Assembly (NCBI GenBank): GCA_964545855.1
Contig: CAZJHD010000042.1
Span: 1-37,440, forward strand
DNA length: 37,440 nucleotides
From: CAZJHD01 sp964545855
Lineage (GTDB): Bacteria > Planctomycetota > UBA1135 > JACQFD01
Direction of reading: 5' to 3'
A model generated the notes under the pieces. It was not told the DNA's origin and ran no database searches. It worked only from the letters and a program-made list of their open reading frames with translations. This document shows, one piece after another, positions 1 through 7,460 of the stretch. Made by a program: the position numbers and the translations under genes. Numbering within the stretch: the first letter of the stretch is position 1; each line of letters starts with the position of its first letter.

Positions 1-2
1 GG

Positions 3-911
3 CGCGCCGGCGCGGGCGTCGTGATCGACGCCGTGCTCGGCCCCGAGCAGGAGGGCGCGGGCCCGCTCCGCCGCACGCGCTGCGAGGCCGCGAGCTTCCC
101 CGAGGCCGTGCGCCGCACGGTGGAGGCGCTGCGCGCGCCCGCCTCGGAGGTGCCCCGCTTCCGCGATGCGCTCACGGTCGTCCTCACGGCCCAGCGGGGA
201 CGCGGCGCGCTCCACGCCCGGGAGCTGGAGGAACGGGGCGCGCGCGTGTGGCTCGCGCCGATGATCGAGACGGTGCCGGAGATCTCCGACGAGACGCACC
301 TCGCCGTCGCCGGCTCGGTGGACGCCGAGGCGATCCTCTTCACGAGCCGGACGGCCGCCGAGCGATTCGTCGATCTCGCGCCGGAGGACACGCTCACGGC
401 GCTCCGTCGCGGCGCCCCCTGGATCGGCGCGCTCGGCGCCGCGACGGCGGAGCCGCTCCTCGTGGCGGGTCTCCCCGTCGCCGTCGTGGGCGACGGCACC
501 GGCGCCGCCGACCTCGCGCGGCGCTCCCTCGCGCGCCTGCCGCGGGGCCGCAACGCACGCGTCGTCTTCCCCTGCGCGCGCGCGCCGCGGCCCGAGCTGC
601 CGGACGCGCTCCGCGCCGCCGGCGTCGAGGTGCGTCCGATCCCGCTCTACCGGACGGAGGAGGCGCGGCCCGATCCCCTCGCGCCGCTCGCGGGAGAGCA
701 CGCCGACTTCGCGCTCTTCCTCTCCCCCTCCGCCGTCCGCGCCTTCGCGCGGCTGCGTCCTTGCGCGATCGGCGGCGCCGTCGCCGCCGGCGCCGCGACC
801 CTCGAGGCGATCGAGGAGCATCGCACCCGGCTCGCGATCCCGGGCGGCTCCGACCGCGTGCGACTCGCCGCCTCGGCGGGCGCCTCCGACGTCGCCGACG
901 CACTCCGATGA
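3..911 (+). CDS. hemD: Uroporphyrinogen-III synthase (HemD), probably the C-terminal half of a HemC-HemD fusion; 5' truncated by the window
   Basis: HemD closes and isomerises hydroxymethylbilane to uroporphyrinogen III in heme synthesis. The frame is open to the left edge, so the true start is outside. From the GTG at 21, about the first 45 residues (VIDAVLGPEQEG...FPEAVRRTVEAL) do not belong to HemD and look like the last strand-helix unit of porphobilinogen deaminase (HemC). The HemD fold starts at about residue 50 (LTAQRGRGALHARELEERG, then PMIETVP) and runs through FTSRTAAERF, GALGAATAEPL and the second-domain FLSPSAVRAF. HemD is a sequence-divergent family, so the call also rests on position: it overlaps hemB by ATGA at 908-911. 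Fusion to HemC is inference. A SUMT (CobA)-HemD fusion is the alternative, but the N-terminal residues fit it less well. Confidence 0.85.
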   Translation, partial: RAGAGVVIDAVLGPEQEGAGPLRRTRCEAASFPEAVRRTVEALRAPASEVPRFRDALTVVLTAQRGRGALHARELEERGARVWLAPMIETVPEISDETHLAVAGSVDAEAILFTSRTAAERFVDLAPEDTLTALRRGAPWIGALGAATAEPLLVAGLPVAVVGDGTGAADLARRSLARLPRGRNARVVFPCARAPRPELPDALRAAGVEVRPIPLYRTEEARPDPLAPLAGEHADFALFLSPSAVRAFARLRPCAIGGAVAAGAATLEAIEEHRTRLAIPGGSDRVRLAASAGASDVADALR

Positions 912-1900
912 CCGACACCCCTCCCGACCGCCGCTCGCGGCCGCGCCGGCTGCGGCGCACGGCGCCGATCCGCGACGCCGCCGCCGAGACGCGCCTCGGC
1001 CGCGCGATGCTCGTCCAGCCCCACTTCGTCGTCGACGGCCGCGCCCGCCGCGAGGCCGTCCCGTCGATGCCGGGCATCGAGCGCCAGTCGATCGACGCCC
1101 TTCTGCGCACCGTCGAGCGCGACCTCGGGCTCGGGATCCGCATGGCGATCCTCTTCGGCGTGCCCGACGGGCCGAAGGACGCGATCGGATCGTCCTCCTT
1201 CGGCGAGGACGCCCTCGTGCCGCGCGCCGCGCGCGAGCTGAAGCGCGCCTTCGGGAGCGACCTCGTCCTGCACTGCGACGTGTGCCTCTGCGCCTACACC
1301 GACCACGGTCACTGCGGCATCCCGAGCGGCGGCACGATCCTGAACGACGAGTCGCTCGTGCCGCTCGCGAAGCAGGCCGTCGCCTGCGCCGCCGCCGGCG
1401 CCGACTTCGTCGCGCCCTCGGACATGATGGACGGCCGCGTGGCGGCGATCCGCGACGCGCTCGACCGGGAGGGCTTCGGCGCGACGGGGATCCTCGCCTA
1501 CAGCGCGAAGTACGCGTCGGCCTACTACGGCCCCTTCCGCGACGCCGCGCACTCGGCGCCGTCGGAGGGCGACCGGCGCAGCTACCAGATGGATCCGCGC
1601 AACGGGCGGGAGGCGCTGCGGGAGTGCGCCCTCGACGAGGCGGAGGGCGCCGACGCGCTGATGGTGAAGCCGGCCCTCGCCTACCTCGACGTGATCGCCG
1701 CCGTGCGCGCGCGCACGACGCTCCCGGTCGCCGCCTACAACGTGAGCGGCGAGTACTCGATGGTGAAGGCCGCCGCCGCCGCCGGCTGGATCGACGAGCG
1801 CGCCGTCACGATCGAGAACCTGACGGCCATCGCGCGCGCCGGCGCCGACTGGATCCTCACCTATCACGGGCGCGAGGCCTGCGCGGGAGGCTGGCTGTGA
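908..1900 (+). CDS. hemB: Delta-aminolevulinic acid dehydratase (porphobilinogen synthase)
   Basis: Condenses two 5-aminolevulinate molecules into porphobilinogen in the cytosol. The product is 330 residues, normal for the family. The start is the ATG that overlaps the hemD stop (ATGA). The catalytic Schiff-base lysines are visible as K201 in AYSAKYASAYYGPF and K254 in LMVKPALAYLD. The active-site zinc cysteines are present as C126, C128 and C136 in the DVCLCAYTDHGHCG segment, which marks this as the zinc-dependent class rather than the Mg-only class with Asp/Ala replacements. FIT to the operon is direct, because its product feeds HemC/HemD encoded just upstream. The first 20 residues are Arg/Pro-rich and probably disordered. 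It ends in a GTGA overlap with hemL. Confidence 0.97.
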   Translation: MTDTPPDRRSRPRRLRRTAPIRDAAAETRLGRAMLVQPHFVVDGRARREAVPSMPGIERQSIDALLRTVERDLGLGIRMAILFGVPDGPKDAIGSSSFGEDALVPRAARELKRAFGSDLVLHCDVCLCAYTDHGHCGIPSGGTILNDESLVPLAKQAVACAAAGADFVAPSDMMDGRVAAIRDALDREGFGATGILAYSAKYASAYYGPFRDAAHSAPSEGDRRSYQMDPRNGREALRECALDEAEGADALMVKPALAYLDVIAAVRARTTLPVAAYNVSGEYSMVKAAAAAGWIDERAVTIENLTAIARAGADWILTYHGREACAGGWL

Positions 1901-3231
1901 GCGGCGGCGACGGGAAGCGGCCGAGGTCGCGAACGCTCTTCGCGCGCGCCGTGGAATGTCTCCCGGGCGGCGTGAGCTCGCCCGTGCGCGCCTTCCGCGC
2001 CGTCGGCGGCACGCCCGTCTTCTTCGAGCGGGGCGAAGGGGCGCGGCTCCACGACGCCGACGGCAACGTCTATCTCGACTTCTGCGGATCCTGGGGACCG
2101 CTGATCCTCGGCCACGCGCACCCGCGCGTCGTCGAGGCCGTGCGGCGCGCCGCGGAGCGCGGCCTCACCTTCGGCGCGCCCCACGAGGGCGAGATCCTGC
2201 TGGCGGAGCGGATCCTCGCCATGAACCGCCACCTGGAGCGGCTCCGCTTCGTGTCGTCGGGCACGGAGGCCGTCATGTCCGCCGTGCGCGTGGCGCGCGG
2301 ATTCACGGAGCGCCCGCTCGTCGTGAAGTTCGACGGCTGCTACCACGGACACGCCGACCATCTGCTCGTGCGCGGCGGGAGCGGGCTCGCCACCTTCGGC
2401 ACGCCCTCCTCGGCGGGCGTCCCCGAGGAGATGGTGCGGAACACCGTCGTCCTCGAACTCGACGACGAGGAGGCCTTCGACCGTCTCCTGGAGCAGCGAG
2501 GCCGCGAGATCGCGGCGGTCCTGATCGAGCCCGTGCCGGCGAACGACGGGCTGCTGCTCCAGCGGCGCGCGTTCCTCGCCCACCTGCGGGAGCGCACGCG
2601 CGCGATCGGTGCGTGCCTCGTCTTCGACGAGGTGATCTCCGGCTTCCGCGTCGCTCCCGGCGGCGCCGCCGCGCTCCTCGACATCGAGCCCGACCTCGCC
2701 ACCTACGGCAAGATCGTGGGCGGCGGTCTCCCCGTCGGCGCCTACGGCGGGCGTCGCGAGATCCTCGACCACGTGGCGCCCCTCGGACGCGTCTACCAGG
2801 CGGGCACCCTCAGCGGGAATCCGCTGGGCATGGCGGCGGGCCTCGAGACGCTGCGCATCCTCGAGGAGGAGCGCGTCCACGACCGCCTGGAGGCCCTCGG
2901 CCGCCGCCTCGACGCGCGCGTCGGCGCGGTGCTCGCGGCGCGACGCTTCCCCGCGACGCTCGTGCGCCTCGGCTCCATCTTCTGGCTCTGCCTCGGCGAC
3001 GGACCGCCGCCGCGCCGCGCGAGCGCCCTCGCCGCCGGCTCCGGCGAGCGCTTCGCGCCGCTCTACCACCGGCTCCTCGACCGCGGCATCTACCTCGGGC
3101 CCTCGGCCTTCGAGGTGGCCTTCCTCTCGGCGGCCCACACGGAGAGCGACGTCGACCGCTTCGCCGAGGCTCTCGACGGGGCTCTCGGCGACGGGGCGAT
3201 CGGCGAAGGCGCCGCGGGAGCGACCCGGTGA
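1897..3231 (+). CDS. hemL: Glutamate-1-semialdehyde 2,1-aminomutase
   Basis: A PLP enzyme that converts glutamate-1-semialdehyde to 5-aminolevulinate, the last step of the C5 route, and supplies HemB. The product is 444 residues starting at a GTG that overlaps the hemB stop. Family landmarks are the N-terminal PGGVSSPVRAF, the SSGTEAVMSAVRVARG PLP-phosphate region near residue 120, the YHGHADHLLVRGGSG block near 149, the cofactor Asp in FDEVISGFRV near 244, and the PLP lysine K272 in TYGKIVGGGLPVGAYGG. The C-terminus (about 430-444) is a Gly/Ala-rich extension. Its presence means the organism uses the glutamyl-tRNA (C5) pathway, so a hemA is expected elsewhere. It ends in a GTGA overlap with the histidine kinase gene. 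Confidence 0.97.
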   Translation: MSGGDGKRPRSRTLFARAVECLPGGVSSPVRAFRAVGGTPVFFERGEGARLHDADGNVYLDFCGSWGPLILGHAHPRVVEAVRRAAERGLTFGAPHEGEILLAERILAMNRHLERLRFVSSGTEAVMSAVRVARGFTERPLVVKFDGCYHGHADHLLVRGGSGLATFGTPSSAGVPEEMVRNTVVLELDDEEAFDRLLEQRGREIAAVLIEPVPANDGLLLQRRAFLAHLRERTRAIGACLVFDEVISGFRVAPGGAAALLDIEPDLATYGKIVGGGLPVGAYGGRREILDHVAPLGRVYQAGTLSGNPLGMAAGLETLRILEEERVHDRLEALGRRLDARVGAVLAARRFPATLVRLGSIFWLCLGDGPPPRRASALAAGSGERFAPLYHRLLDRGIYLGPSAFEVAFLSAAHTESDVDRFAEALDGALGDGAIGEGAAGATR

Positions 3232-4199
3232 CCGGCGACGCGCGGAGACCCTCCGGCGAAGCCCCGCGCGTCTCGCGGGCGCCGCTCGTCCTCTTCCTCA
3301 CGATCGTCGTGCTCGCGCTCGCCCAGATCGGATGGTGGGTCGCGGTGCTCGTGCGCGACGTGGAGGGCGGCGTCTCGTCGGAGGAGCGCGCGCGCCGCAT
3401 CGTGATGGTCGTGACCGAGGGCGTCGCCTTCGCCGTCGCCATGGTCTTCGGCGCCTTCCTCATCTACCGCAGCACGCGGCGCGAGGAGCAGATCCGCCGC
3501 GACGAGGCGAACTTCCTCGCGGCGGTCACGCACGAGCTGAAGTCGCCGCTGGCGTCGCTGCGGCTGCACGCCGAGTCCCTCGAGATGCGCTCCGGAGACG
3601 CGGAGCGCGTGCGCACCTACTCGGCGCGGATGCTCGACGACGTGGGGCGGCTCGAGCGGCTCGTCGAGAACCTGCTCGCGGCGGGACGCGCGCAGTCGGG
3701 CCTCCTCGACGTGCGGCCCGTCGACCTCGATCTCTCGGCGGAGGTCGTCCGCTACGTCGAGTCGACGGCGCCGCTCCTCGCCTCGAAGGGGCTCGAGGTG
3801 CGCGCCGACGTGGAGCCGGAGGTGCACGCCATGGCCGACCCGGCGGCGTTCCGCTCGGTCCTCGAGAACCTCGTGGACAACGCCGTGAAGTACAGCGACC
3901 CGCCGGCGTCCATCGAGGTGCGCCTGCGCCGCGAGCCGGCGGGCGCCGTGCTGGAGGTGCGCGACGAGGGCATGGGCCTCGACCGCGAGGACAGCGACCG
4001 CGTCTTCGACCGCTTCTACCGCGCCGGAGACGAGCGCGTGCGGACGGCGAAGGGCACGGGGCTCGGTCTCTACCTCGTGCGCGAGATCGCGCTCGCCCAC
4101 CGCGGCGACGTGGCCGTCGAGAGCCCCGGCCGCGGACGCGGTGCCACGTTCCGCGTGCGCTGGCCGCGCCTCGAGGGCGCGGGAGGCTCGGCCGCATGA
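3228..4199 (+). CDS. Membrane-bound sensor histidine kinase inside the heme operon
   Basis: 323 residues. Two hydrophobic helices (about 19-43 and 58-80) leave a loop of only about 15 residues between them, so this looks like an intramembrane-sensing kinase with almost no extracytoplasmic domain. The HisKA phospho-acceptor is H102 in THELKSPLASL. The HATPase part shows the N-box LENLVDNAVKYS, the G1 box DEGMGLD, an F-box FDRFYR and the G2 box GTGLGLYLVREIA, so it should be active. The partner regulator gene follows with an ATGA overlap, and the kinase gene itself overlaps hemL by GTGA. The ligand cannot be read from the sequence. Its place between hemL and hemE suggests it senses heme, a porphyrin, redox state or membrane status, which is inference. 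Confidence 0.93.
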   Translation: MTGDARRPSGEAPRVSRAPLVLFLTIVVLALAQIGWWVAVLVRDVEGGVSSEERARRIVMVVTEGVAFAVAMVFGAFLIYRSTRREEQIRRDEANFLAAVTHELKSPLASLRLHAESLEMRSGDAERVRTYSARMLDDVGRLERLVENLLAAGRAQSGLLDVRPVDLDLSAEVVRYVESTAPLLASKGLEVRADVEPEVHAMADPAAFRSVLENLVDNAVKYSDPPASIEVRLRREPAGAVLEVRDEGMGLDREDSDRVFDRFYRAGDERVRTAKGTGLGLYLVREIALAHRGDVAVESPGRGRGATFRVRWPRLEGAGGSAA

Positions 4200-4930
4200 G
4201 CGGAGCAGCGATCCTCGTCGTCGAGGACGAGCAGCATCTCGCCTCGGGCATCGCGGAGAACCTCGCGGCCGAGGGCTACGTCGCAACGGTGGCTCGCGAC
4301 GGCCCGACGGCCGCCGAGCGCCTGCGACGCAATGTCTACGACCTCGTGGTGCTCGACGTGATGCTGCCCGGCATCGACGGCTTCTCCCTCTGTGCGCAGC
4401 TCCGCGCCGAGGGCAATCGCGTGCCGGTCCTGTTCCTCACGGCGAAGAGCACCGCCGACGACCGCATCCGCGGCCTCGAGATCGGCGGCGACGACTACCT
4501 CGCGAAGCCGTTCCACCTGAAGGAGCTGCTGCTGCGGGTGAAGGCGATCCTCCGCCGCCACGGCGCCCGCGGCGCCGCCCTCGCTCCTTCCCTCGCCGTC
4601 TTCCGCTTCGGCGACGGCGCCGAGGTGAACTTCGCGAGCTTCGAGGCCGTCGGTCCCGGCGGCAGCGCGACCCTCACGCAGAGGGAGGCCGCGCTCCTGC
4701 ACCTCCTCGTCGAGGAGCAGGGCCGCGTGCTCTCGCGGAACGAGATCCTCGACCGCGTCTGGGGACGCGGCGCCTTCCCGACGACGCGCACCGTCGACAA
4801 CTTCATCGTTCGCTTCCGGAGGCTCTTCGAGACGGACCCCGACTCTCCGAAGCACTTCCTCACCATCCGCAGCGTGGGCTACCGCTTCGTTCCAGACGCG
4901 GGGCTCGCAGGAGAACGCGATCCCGCATGA
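4196..4930 (+). CDS. OmpR/PhoB-family response regulator paired with the upstream kinase
   Basis: 244 residues. The receiver domain (1-115) has the acidic pair E10-D11, the phospho-acceptor D54 in VVLDVMLPG, T82 in FLTAKS and K104 in DDYLAKPFHLKELL. A winged-helix DNA-binding domain follows at about 150-235, with LTQREAALLHLLVEEQGRVLSRNEILDRVWG and the closing RTVDNFIVRFRRLFE...LTIRSVGYRF. The ATG overlaps the kinase stop and the gene's own stop overlaps the hemE ATG, so it is co-translated with heme enzymes. Likely targets include the heme operon promoter, which lies upstream of the window. That is inference and no operator can be read here. Confidence 0.95.
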   Translation: MSGAAILVVEDEQHLASGIAENLAAEGYVATVARDGPTAAERLRRNVYDLVVLDVMLPGIDGFSLCAQLRAEGNRVPVLFLTAKSTADDRIRGLEIGGDDYLAKPFHLKELLLRVKAILRRHGARGAALAPSLAVFRFGDGAEVNFASFEAVGPGGSATLTQREAALLHLLVEEQGRVLSRNEILDRVWGRGAFPTTRTVDNFIVRFRRLFETDPDSPKHFLTIRSVGYRFVPDAGLAGERDPA

Positions 4931-5994
4931 CCGATCCTCTCGTCCTACGCGCTCTGCGCCGGGAGCCCGTCGAGCGCACGCCCGTCTGGGTGATGCGCCA
5001 GGCGGGCCGGTACCTCCCCGAGTACCAGGCCGTCCGCGCGAAGCACCCGTTCCTCGAGGTCTGCCGCACGCCCGACCTCGCGACGGAAGTCACGCTCCAG
5101 CCGATCCGCCGCTTCGGCTTCGACGCCGCGATCCTCTTCAGCGACATCCTGATCCCCGTGGCGGCCATGGGCGCGCCCGTCGAGTTCGGCGACGCGGGTC
5201 CCCGCTTCCGCCAGCCGATTCGCTCGCGCGCGCAGGTGGGCGAGCTGCGCGTGCCCGACCCCGAGGAGACGATGCCCTTCGTCGCCGAGACGGCGCGCCG
5301 CGTCCGGCGCGAGCTGCCGCCGCCGGTCGCGCTCCTCGGCTTCGCGGGCGCGCCCTTCACGCTGCTCACCTACCTCGTCGAGGGCGGCGGCTCGAAGGAG
5401 TTCGCGGAGACGAAGCGGTTCCTCTCGCGCGAGACGGCCGCCGCCCACCAGCTCCTGGAGAAGCTCGCCGAGACGTCCGCCCGCGCGCTCGCGGCGCAGG
5501 TGCGCGCCGGCTGCGGCGCCGTGCAGCTCTTCGACACCTGGGCGAGCGTCCTCTCGGCGCGCTGCTACGAGACCTTCGCGCTCCCCTACGCGAAGCGCGT
5601 CTTCGATGCCCTCGCGGACCTCGGCGTCCCGCGCATCTACTACGCGAACGGCCTGGGCGCCCACCTGGAGCGCGCCGCCGCCACGGGAGCCGACGCGCTC
5701 TCGATCGACTGGCGGCTCGACCTCGGCGAGGCGCGCGCGCGCGTTCCCCACGCGGCCTTCCAGGGGAACCTCGACCCTCACCTCCTGCTGGCGCCCGAGC
5801 AGACGCTGCGCGAGCGCGTGCGCGGGATCGTCGCGTCGAACGGCGGCCGTCCGGGCCACGTGTTCAACCTCGGCCACGGGATCTTCCCCCAGGCGCCCAT
5901 CGAGGCCGTCGAGTGGATGATCGACGAGGTGCGCGCCGTGACGTCGAAGCCGAGGGCCCAGGACGAGGCGCAGAGCGCCCCCGAGTGCGGATGA
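4927..5994 (+). CDS. hemE: Uroporphyrinogen decarboxylase
   Basis: Decarboxylates the four acetate side chains of uroporphyrinogen III to give coproporphyrinogen III. It is 355 residues, the usual length. The family signature WVMRQAGRYLPEY lies at 21-33. The catalytic Asp is D73 in ILFSDILIPVAAMG, the GFAGAPFTLLTYLVEGGGSKEF block contains the substrate-contacting Tyr, and the C-terminal NLGHGIFP contains the conserved His. The last 15-20 residues after MIDEVRAV are a low-complexity tail. It starts in an ATGA overlap with the response regulator and ends in an ATGA overlap with hemN. Confidence 0.97.
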   Translation: MTDPLVLRALRREPVERTPVWVMRQAGRYLPEYQAVRAKHPFLEVCRTPDLATEVTLQPIRRFGFDAAILFSDILIPVAAMGAPVEFGDAGPRFRQPIRSRAQVGELRVPDPEETMPFVAETARRVRRELPPPVALLGFAGAPFTLLTYLVEGGGSKEFAETKRFLSRETAAAHQLLEKLAETSARALAAQVRAGCGAVQLFDTWASVLSARCYETFALPYAKRVFDALADLGVPRIYYANGLGAHLERAAATGADALSIDWRLDLGEARARVPHAAFQGNLDPHLLLAPEQTLRERVRGIVASNGGRPGHVFNLGHGIFPQAPIEAVEWMIDEVRAVTSKPRAQDEAQSAPECG

Positions 5995-7397
5995 GCGCCG
6001 ACGAGGAGAGGCTCCGCCCGGGCGACATCACGCCGGAGCTCGTGGCGCGCCTCGACCGCGCGGGGCCGCGCTACACGAGCTATCCGACGGCGCCCGAGTG
6101 GACGGAGGCCTTCGGCCCCGGCGACTTCGCCGAGGCGCTGCGGCGCGCCAACACGAGGGCCGGCGAGCCGCTCGCGGTCTACGTGCACGTCCCCTTCTGC
6201 GACGCGCTCTGCTTCTTCTGCGGCTGCACCGTCGTGATCCAGCGCGACCGCGGCCTCGGCGCCGGCTACCTCGCGCGGATCCGCCGTGAGCTCGCGCTCG
6301 TGGTGCCCCACTTCCCCGAGCGCCGCCGCGTGGGGCAGCTCCACCTCGGCGGCGGCACGCCCACGTGGCTCTCCCCCGAGGAGATCGAGCGTCTCCACGA
6401 CCAGCTCGCCGAGGAGCTCGCGTTCGACGCCGACGCCGAGAAGTCGATCGAGGTCGATCCGCGGGTCACGACGGCGGAGCACGTGGCGACGCTGCGCCGC
6501 CTCGGCTTCGGCCGGATCTCCCTCGGCGTGCAGGACTTCGACGCCGCGGTGCAGCGCGCCGTCAACCGCGTCCAGCCGGAGGAGGCGACGCGGGCCCTCG
6601 TCGAGGAGTGCCGCCGCGCGGGCTTCGTGTCCGTGAACGTCGATCTCATCTACGGCCTCCCGCACCAGACCCCCGACTCCTTCGGCCGGACCCTCGAGCG
6701 CGTGATCGCGATGCGTCCCGATCGCGTCGCCTGCTTCGGGTACGCGCACGTCCCCTGGATGAAGAAGGCCCAGACGAAACTCGAGCGAGACGGGAACCTG
6801 CCGGGGCCGGAGGAACGCTGCCGCATCTTCGTACGCGCCGTCGAGGCGTTCACGGAAGCCGGCTACCGGTCCATCGGGATGGACCACTTCGCCCTGCCGG
6901 AGGATTCTCTCGTCCGCGCCCTCGACGCCGGCACCATGACGCGCTCGTTCCAGGGCTACACGACGCGCCCCGCCGACGACCAAGTGTCCCTCGGCCATTC
7001 GGCGATCTCCGACCTGGCCGGTGCCTACGCGCAGAACGCGCGCGAGCTGCCGGCCTGGGAGGCGGCGATCGACGCGGGACGGCTCGCGACGATCCGCGGC
7101 TACCGCCTCACGCCCGACGACGAGCTCCGCCGCGACACGATCCGCCGGATCATGAGCGGCACGACGATCGAGTGGACGGCCGTGAGCGCGCGCCACGGCG
7201 TCGACGCCGAGCGCGTCTTCGCGTGGGAGCTCGCGGAGCTCGCGCCCCTCGAGGACGCGGGCCTCGTGCGCCGCTCGCCGGGGAAGCTCTCGATCACGCC
7301 CGTCGGCCGCATTTTCGTGCGCAACGTGGCGATGGTCTTCGACCGCTTCCTGCGCGACCGCGCGCCCGGCGAGAAGCGGTTCAGCCGGACGGTGTGA
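5991..7397 (+). CDS. hemN: Oxygen-independent coproporphyrinogen III oxidase (radical SAM)
   Basis: Converts coproporphyrinogen III to protoporphyrinogen IX using a 4Fe-4S cluster and SAM, without oxygen. It is 468 residues. The N-terminus carries the RYTSYPTAPEW block typical of genuine HemN. The cluster motif is C70xxxC74xxC77xC79 (HVPFCDALCFFCGC), with the fourth Cys that is diagnostic for HemN rather than the heme chaperone HemW. SAM-binding LGGGTPTWL and the internal DLIYGLPHQTPDSF follow. The C-terminal HemN domain includes RGYRLTPDDELRRDTIRRIM and ends with RNVAMVFDRFL. It is the last gene of the operon. Only 63 bp separate its stop from the stop of the convergent propeller gene, and I see no clear terminator hairpin there. 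Confidence 0.96.
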   Translation: MSADEERLRPGDITPELVARLDRAGPRYTSYPTAPEWTEAFGPGDFAEALRRANTRAGEPLAVYVHVPFCDALCFFCGCTVVIQRDRGLGAGYLARIRRELALVVPHFPERRRVGQLHLGGGTPTWLSPEEIERLHDQLAEELAFDADAEKSIEVDPRVTTAEHVATLRRLGFGRISLGVQDFDAAVQRAVNRVQPEEATRALVEECRRAGFVSVNVDLIYGLPHQTPDSFGRTLERVIAMRPDRVACFGYAHVPWMKKAQTKLERDGNLPGPEERCRIFVRAVEAFTEAGYRSIGMDHFALPEDSLVRALDAGTMTRSFQGYTTRPADDQVSLGHSAISDLAGAYAQNARELPAWEAAIDAGRLATIRGYRLTPDDELRRDTIRRIMSGTTIEWTAVSARHGVDAERVFAWELAELAPLEDAGLVRRSPGKLSITPVGRIFVRNVAMVFDRFLRDRAPGEKRFSRTV

Positions 7398-7460
7398 GCA
7401 CCCACTGGGGGGAGCGACGGGAGACGGAGGAGCTCTGCGTCTCACGCGCCTCGAAGCGGA

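Noticed and set aside
647..1867. A 400-residue minus-strand frame opposite hemD/hemB
   Set aside because: hemB on the plus strand carries all catalytic residues; the antisense product has low-complexity Arg/Gly/Val composition.
5991..7397. HemW (heme chaperone) as an alternative to HemN
   Set aside because: The fourth cysteine (CxxxCxxCxC), the RYTSYPTAPEW N-terminus and the C-terminal HemN domain are present, and HemW lacks the fourth Cys.
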